Source of the DNA: Opitutaceae bacterium
GTDB taxonomy: Bacteria; Verrucomicrobiota; Verrucomicrobiia; Opitutales; Opitutaceae
Direction: 5' to 3'
DNA: 56,709 bases
Assembly: GCA_028688225.1 (NCBI GenBank)
Contig: JAQTYQ010000024.1
Location: forward strand, 1 to 56,709
Both the position numbers and the translations under genes were made by a program. This document shows positions 53,327-56,709 of this stretch, in pieces (positions within the stretch are counted from its first letter, which is position 1; each line of letters begins with the position of its first letter). Below the pieces are notes generated by a model. The model searched no databases. It worked only from the letters and a program-made list of their open reading frames with translations, and had not been told where the DNA came from.

Positions 53327-53554
53327 ATGATCAAGACCATCACCAAGATCGGCAATTCGCAGGGCATCATGCTCGACGCGGCGCTGATGGACCTCGCCCG
53401 CCTCAAGGTCGGCGACCAGGTCAACCTGACCGTGCACGAGGGCGGGGCCATCTACCTGGCACCGGTGCGCACCAAGGCGCAGCCGGCGGAAGTGACCGCT
53501 GCCATTCGCCGCACCGTCAAGGATTACCGGAAGACATTGTCCAACCTCGCCTGA
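53327..53554 (+). CDS. AbrB/MazE-type antitoxin
   Basis: A 75-residue antitoxin with the swapped-hairpin AbrB DNA-binding fold: IKTITKIGNSQGIMLDAALM, then LKVGDQVNLTVHEGGAIYLAPV. The C-terminal part (about 45-75) is the likely toxin-binding tail. It would neutralise the adjacent Doc toxin and repress the shared promoter. The stop overlaps the toxin start (TGATG). Starts at 53297 and 53315 are also open; Met at 53327 gives the usual short N-terminus. Confidence 0.88.
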   Translation: MIKTITKIGNSQGIMLDAALMDLARLKVGDQVNLTVHEGGAIYLAPVRTKAQPAEVTAAIRRTVKDYRKTLSNLA

Positions 53555-53964
53555 TGCATTCCGGACCCAATGACTGCGTGCACCTGACTGTCGCGCAGAT
53601 TGGTGAGATTCATGCCGCCGTCCTCGAAGAGTTTGGCGGCCTGAGCGGCATTGCCGACCAGGGCCTGCTTGAAGCCGCCGTGGCGGCCCCGCAAGCGAGT
53701 GCATTCGGTCAATCGCCCTATGCCGATCTGGCCGAGGTGGCGGCCGCCTACCTCTTTTATCTTTGCCGCAACCATCCTTTTCAGGATGGCAACAAGCGCA
53801 CAGCCATGACCGCGGCGATCGTCTTTCTCCGTTTGAACGGAGTCGAACCGAGGCCCGACAGTCCGGCCTGGGAATCGCTCGTGATTGACGTCGCGGCCTC
53901 CCGCCTGGACCGCGCCCAGACCACCCAGCGCCTGAGAAAGCTGCTGAAGCCGGTCCGGCGCTGA
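53554..53964 (+). CDS. Doc-type toxin (Fic/DOC family)
   Basis: A 136-residue death-on-curing protein. The motif HPFQDGNKRTA (His74 to Arg82) has the NKR ending of Doc, which in phage P1 phosphorylates elongation factor Tu instead of AMPylating. The N-terminal HLTVAQIGEIHAAVLEEFGG and GIADQGLLEAAVAAP segments are typical. It forms a two-gene module with the AbrB-type antitoxin. Its GC content matches the chromosome, so the module may be an old resident or come from a GC-rich donor. Pairing Doc with an AbrB-type rather than a Phd-type antitoxin is known in other bacteria. Confidence 0.9.
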   Translation: MHSGPNDCVHLTVAQIGEIHAAVLEEFGGLSGIADQGLLEAAVAAPQASAFGQSPYADLAEVAAAYLFYLCRNHPFQDGNKRTAMTAAIVFLRLNGVEPRPDSPAWESLVIDVAASRLDRAQTTQRLRKLLKPVRR

Positions 53965-54028
53965 CCGACAGACTCGTGCATCGAGCTATGATCTCAAGCG
54001 AAATTTCCTCGACCGCTTGGCGGAGGCT

Positions 54029-54097
54029 GTAGGAGCCTGCTTGCAGGCGATTCATCCCCTGCGTTCGCGAGCATTCTGCTGGCCAGAACGCTCCTAC
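54029..54097. repeat. GTAG-headed REP pair (BIME)
   Basis: GTAGGAGCCTGCTTGCAGGC (from 54029) is very close in form to REP sequences known from Pseudomonas. The inverted partner contains GCGTTCTGGCCAGCAGAATG on the minus strand and ends in CTAC (54094-54097). It lies between the convergent Doc and SIS-domain genes. Confidence 0.75.
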
Positions 54098-54129
54098 AAT
54101 TTCGCTGAAACCGATGCCGGGAGGCTTGC

Positions 54130-55197
54130 TCACGCGTCGGGGCAGAAGCCGTAGAGCAGATCGTCGCGACCCTTGCCCGGCCAGTTGACCTGATCGATGC
54201 CGAGGCGCTGCATCAGGGCGAAAACCAGCCGGTTGAAAGCGGACTCGAAGCCGAAGATCGAGTAGAGCGGCGGCGCGTTGACCTGCACGACGTAAGCCGG
54301 CAAACCGGCCCCGGCCAGCATGCGCACGCTGCGCTGTACGAGTTCGGCCTCGATCGGCGAGTCGCCCTGCAGAATCACGACCGGATGCGGATGCGCCGAC
54401 ATCTGCTGGAAGGGGCCGTGGGCGAACTGGAGAAAATCCGAGATCGGCGGGCAAGGCCAGAACACGCCCTCCATGAATTTGCAGGCGAGGTTCTGGGCGA
54501 ACTCCGAGATGGGCGCGGCGCAGACGAGGTTGAAGCCGCGGGCAAAGTTTTCCGGCGCATCCAGCATCGCCCGCTGCAGATCCGCCGGCGGCGCGGTGTC
54601 GAGCAGAGGCAGGACGGCCTCCGGCGGCGGCCCACGGAAGCGGCAGCCCGCGAGCTGCGCCGTGAACTGCAGGCAGGCAAGATAACCGGCCATGGGACCG
54701 ACGAAGCGGATGAGCGTGGTGTATTCCTCCGCGAGCGGGAAAACGACCAGTTCGCCGCCGGCCTCGGTCAGTCCGCGTAGCAGGGCGGCGCGGTCCGGCT
54801 TGCCTGCGGTCGCGGCCACGGCGGGCGTCGTGGCCGTGAAGAGGATGGTGTGGGCGAACTCCCGCCGCTGGTTCAGGGCGATCTGCGCATTGGGGGACAC
54901 GCCCTGGCTGAAGACGACGAGCGTCCTGCCGGCGAAGGCCTTGCGATGGGTGGCGGTGAAACCCGAGAGGGGCAGGTAGGAGGCGGTGCGCCCGGTGTGC
55001 AAATTGAGCAGCGTCGCGAGATAGCGCGCATGGGCCTCGGAACTGCCGGTGCCGGTGATGATGAAATGCGTCGAGGCGAACGTGGCCGGCTTGAGCGGCG
55101 CCGGGGGCTTCGCCAGCATCTCTGCCAGCACGGTCGGAATCTGCGCGAGGCGGTTCGCGAGCAAGGAGTGGCCGCGGGGGTCGGAATTCGGGGGCAT
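54130..55197 (-). CDS. SIS-domain protein (GlmS isomerase-like)
   Basis: A 355-residue protein with two sugar-isomerase (SIS) domains, as in the C-terminal half of glucosamine-6-phosphate synthase. The first has HFIITGTGSSEAHARYLATL and TLVVFSQGVSPNAQIAL; the second has FNLVCAAPISEFAQNLACKF and PVVILQGDSPIEAELVQRS. It lacks the glutaminase domain, so it may be a sugar-phosphate isomerase/deaminase or a regulator binding such ligands. The GTGSS loop is the usual phosphate-binding element. It is followed upstream, in the same direction, by the GTP-cyclohydrolase-like gene, with three REP units between. Confidence 0.75.
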   Translation of the reverse strand: MPPNSDPRGHSLLANRLAQIPTVLAEMLAKPPAPLKPATFASTHFIITGTGSSEAHARYLATLLNLHTGRTASYLPLSGFTATHRKAFAGRTLVVFSQGVSPNAQIALNQRREFAHTILFTATTPAVAATAGKPDRAALLRGLTEAGGELVVFPLAEEYTTLIRFVGPMAGYLACLQFTAQLAGCRFRGPPPEAVLPLLDTAPPADLQRAMLDAPENFARGFNLVCAAPISEFAQNLACKFMEGVFWPCPPISDFLQFAHGPFQQMSAHPHPVVILQGDSPIEAELVQRSVRMLAGAGLPAYVVQVNAPPLYSIFGFESAFNRLVFALMQRLGIDQVNWPGKGRDDLLYGFCPDA

Positions 55198-55232
55198 GAC
55201 GGCGGTCTTGTCTTGACTGGGATCGGAGGTAC

Positions 55233-55361
55233 GTAGGGGCGCAGCTCGCTGCGCCCATCATCCTCCAGGGCGCGACCGGCCTTCGCGCGGGGCTTCGGCC
55301 CGGCAGGCAAGATCGTCCCTACCAAGGCGTCCTTGGGGGCGCAGCAAGTCTGCGCCCCTAC
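55233..55361. repeat. Cluster of three GTAG-headed REP units
   Basis: Unit 1 starts with GTAG (55233) and GGGCGCAG-CTCG-CTGCGCCC. Two inverted units end in CTAC at 55319-55322 and 55358-55361; the last has GGGGCGCAG-CAAGT-CTGCGCCCC. The cluster fills nearly all of the 188-bp gap between two same-direction genes and could form strong mRNA hairpins. Confidence 0.75.
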
Positions 55362-55385
55362 GATTGGTGATTTCGTCGCACGCCT

Positions 55386-56709
55386 TCATCCGGCCAGGGT
55401 GGTTTCGTCGAGGAAGATCCATTTCTCGACATTGATCTGATGCTCGTTGAGGGCCTCGGCGTATTCCTTCTTCTTCACCAGGCTTTCGGGTGAATTCATC
55501 ACCATCTGGATTTTTCCGCCGGGGATGTGGTGCCGGAGCAACAGCATCGAGGCATCGTAGTCCCGGCTGTCGTAGCCGACCCCGATCCGGCGGTAGGCCT
55601 CGTCGGAGGAGGCGGCGAGGCCCTGCTCGCTAAGCATCAGGTCGGTGGCGTAGGCGCCGAAACCCGCCCCGCGTCCGTCGTAGTAGAGCAGCAGGATGCA
55701 TCCGACCCCGTAGGTGACGATGTGCTTCACGGCGCTTTTGAACTTGTCGCGGTTGTCCACGCTGCGCAGCGGAAACCGGTTGAAGAGCGATTCACTCTGC
55801 AGGCGTACGACGGGGATGTCGTGGGGACGCGGATGGCCGTGGGTCAGCACCACGAATTCCTGCGACGTGACGATGTCGTAGTAGACGTGAACCCGGAACC
55901 AGTACGGCGTGGTGAGCAGGTCGGCGATGGTGTCGGCGGGATGCTCCTGCTTGTGGATGGCGAGGCGGTCGGCGTCGATTTTGACGAAGCAACGGCCGTC
56001 ACGGATGGGCTGGCAGTCGAGCACGAGCGGCTTCGGGCCGACTTGGTAGCGGTCGAGAGCGTGGTGACGGGTGAGTTCGCTGAATTGCGCCCCGGTGAGC
56101 AGGATATCGTTGTCGACCGGTTTCACGGGCAGGAAATAGGCCGCGGAGTAGATGAAGCGCCGGGCCTCGGGCAGGGCGTGGGGCCGGAACGGCACCACCG
56201 GCTCCGGCGGCAGCGCGTGCCGCAGAGTGGATTGCTCGGGTTGAACGAGGATGTGCCCGGCGTCTGCCTTGGAGGTCAGGTAGGCGAGGTTGAAGGGGGA
56301 GGGCGCGAATTCCAGCCGCTCGGTGCCGGCGACCGGCAAGCCCTGCGCCTTGAGGGCGGCCACCTTGTCGGGATTGTTGGTCAGGACGATGAACGGAGCA
56401 GTGATGCCGAGCAGATGGCAGATGTGGGAGATGTTCTCGTACTGGCGGTGGTCCTTCTTGAGGCCCATGACCCGGTAGGCCTGAAAGGTCGAGAGCCGGT
56501 CGTGCGACGCCTGCACCAGCATGCGGTCCCGCGCCTTGGCCACGTAGCCCACGCCGCGCCCCTCCTGCATGAGATAGAAGAGGATGCCGTGCCCCTTGGC
56601 GGCGATGACCTTGAAGGCACCCTCGAGCTGCTGGACGCAGTCGCAGTCGCAGCCCCGCAAGGTCTCGCTGGTCACACACGACGAATGCAGCCGGGTGTAC
56701 AGCGCGGGG
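55386..56709 (-). CDS. GTP cyclohydrolase II-like protein with two RibA-type units (partial, 5' end outside window)
   Basis: The frame is open to the right edge, so the N-terminus is missing. The first unit (about 56330-56709) has the zinc-ligand region HSSC then CDCDC, the catalytic EGRGVGY and the closing FIVLTNNPDKVAALKAQG, as in GTP cyclohydrolase II. After a linker, a second unit (about 55400-55860) repeats the layout: HGHPRPHDIPVVRLQSES, YYDGRGAGFGAYATDLML, GYDSRDYDASMLLLRHHI and IQMVMNSPESLVKK. It lacks the cysteine cluster and so is probably not an independent zinc enzyme. Riboflavin synthesis is possible, but the double build and the SIS-domain neighbour suggest a more specialised purine/pyrimidine or sugar-nucleotide role. 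Confidence 0.75.
   Translation of the reverse strand, partial: PALYTRLHSSCVTSETLRGCDCDCVQQLEGAFKVIAAKGHGILFYLMQEGRGVGYVAKARDRMLVQASHDRLSTFQAYRVMGLKKDHRQYENISHICHLLGITAPFIVLTNNPDKVAALKAQGLPVAGTERLEFAPSPFNLAYLTSKADAGHILVQPEQSTLRHALPPEPVVPFRPHALPEARRFIYSAAYFLPVKPVDNDILLTGAQFSELTRHHALDRYQVGPKPLVLDCQPIRDGRCFVKIDADRLAIHKQEHPADTIADLLTTPYWFRVHVYYDIVTSQEFVVLTHGHPRPHDIPVVRLQSESLFNRFPLRSVDNRDKFKSAVKHIVTYGVGCILLLYYDGRGAGFGAYATDLMLSEQGLAASSDEAYRRIGVGYDSRDYDASMLLLRHHIPGGKIQMVMNSPESLVKKKEYAEALNEHQINVEKWIFLDETTLAG

Overview
The window is one contiguous, GC-rich stretch of bacterial chromosome. Several features fit a member of the Verrucomicrobiota, most likely an Opitutaceae-type genome: the gene families present, the many start codons without a clear Shine-Dalgarno sequence, the family-B DNA polymerase, and the dense intergenic repeats. 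This placement is an inference from gene content; no marker search was run. No rRNA, tRNA, CRISPR array, integrase or intact transposase was seen.

Layout. 0-2.5 kb: ribosomal protein S1 with a terminator, then a convergent Hpt phosphotransfer protein. 2.7-5.4 kb: metK-ahcY (methyl cycle). 5.5-9.1 kb: sulfite reductase cysI, an Lrp/AsnC regulator and its partner aminotransferase. 9.1-17.4 kb: a long plus-strand run of housekeeping genes (der, fmt, LysM protein, parB, SulP transporter, secG, LolA-like protein, HAD phosphatase). 17.6-24.9 kb: a sugar-ABC ATPase, a tandem ribbon-helix-helix-like protein, an aspartate-type aminotransferase, icd, xylB and isoaspartyl peptidase. 25-31.6 kb: small membrane and lipoprotein genes, a GNAT remnant, pgi, a GH9 cellulase-type lipoprotein and ilvD. 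32-35.6 kb: a ribose-type sugar ABC transporter (binding protein, ATPase, permease). 35.7-37.7 kb: an accessory patch with an AbiEi-like/Fic fusion gene, bracketed by two copies of the 3' end of the permease gene and followed by a MITE-like element. 37.7-47.9 kb: lipoprotein, argA, proS, clpS with a DUF2017-like partner, small membrane proteins, a candidate structured RNA, a family-B DNA polymerase and a YqeY protein. 47.9-54 kb: a second accessory patch (DUF4238 protein, putative type II restriction-modification pair, AbrB-Doc toxin-antitoxin) interrupted by ffh. 54-56.7 kb: a SIS-domain protein and a protein with two GTP-cyclohydrolase-II-like units that runs off the right edge.

The genes suggest a heterotrophic carbohydrate user (GH9, xylulokinase, sugar ABC uptake, Pgi) with standard biosynthesis of sulfur amino acids, branched-chain amino acids and arginine. 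The most unusual features lie between genes and in the accessory patches. At least five intergenic repeat families recur: GTAG-headed REP/BIME palindromes, CCACGGAT repeats, CACAGAG repeats, degenerate CAGAAGTC repeats and a cruciform. The fic gene is embedded in a duplicated rbsC-type 3' end. A 43-nt near-uninterrupted palindrome stands alone upstream of the restriction-modification pair.
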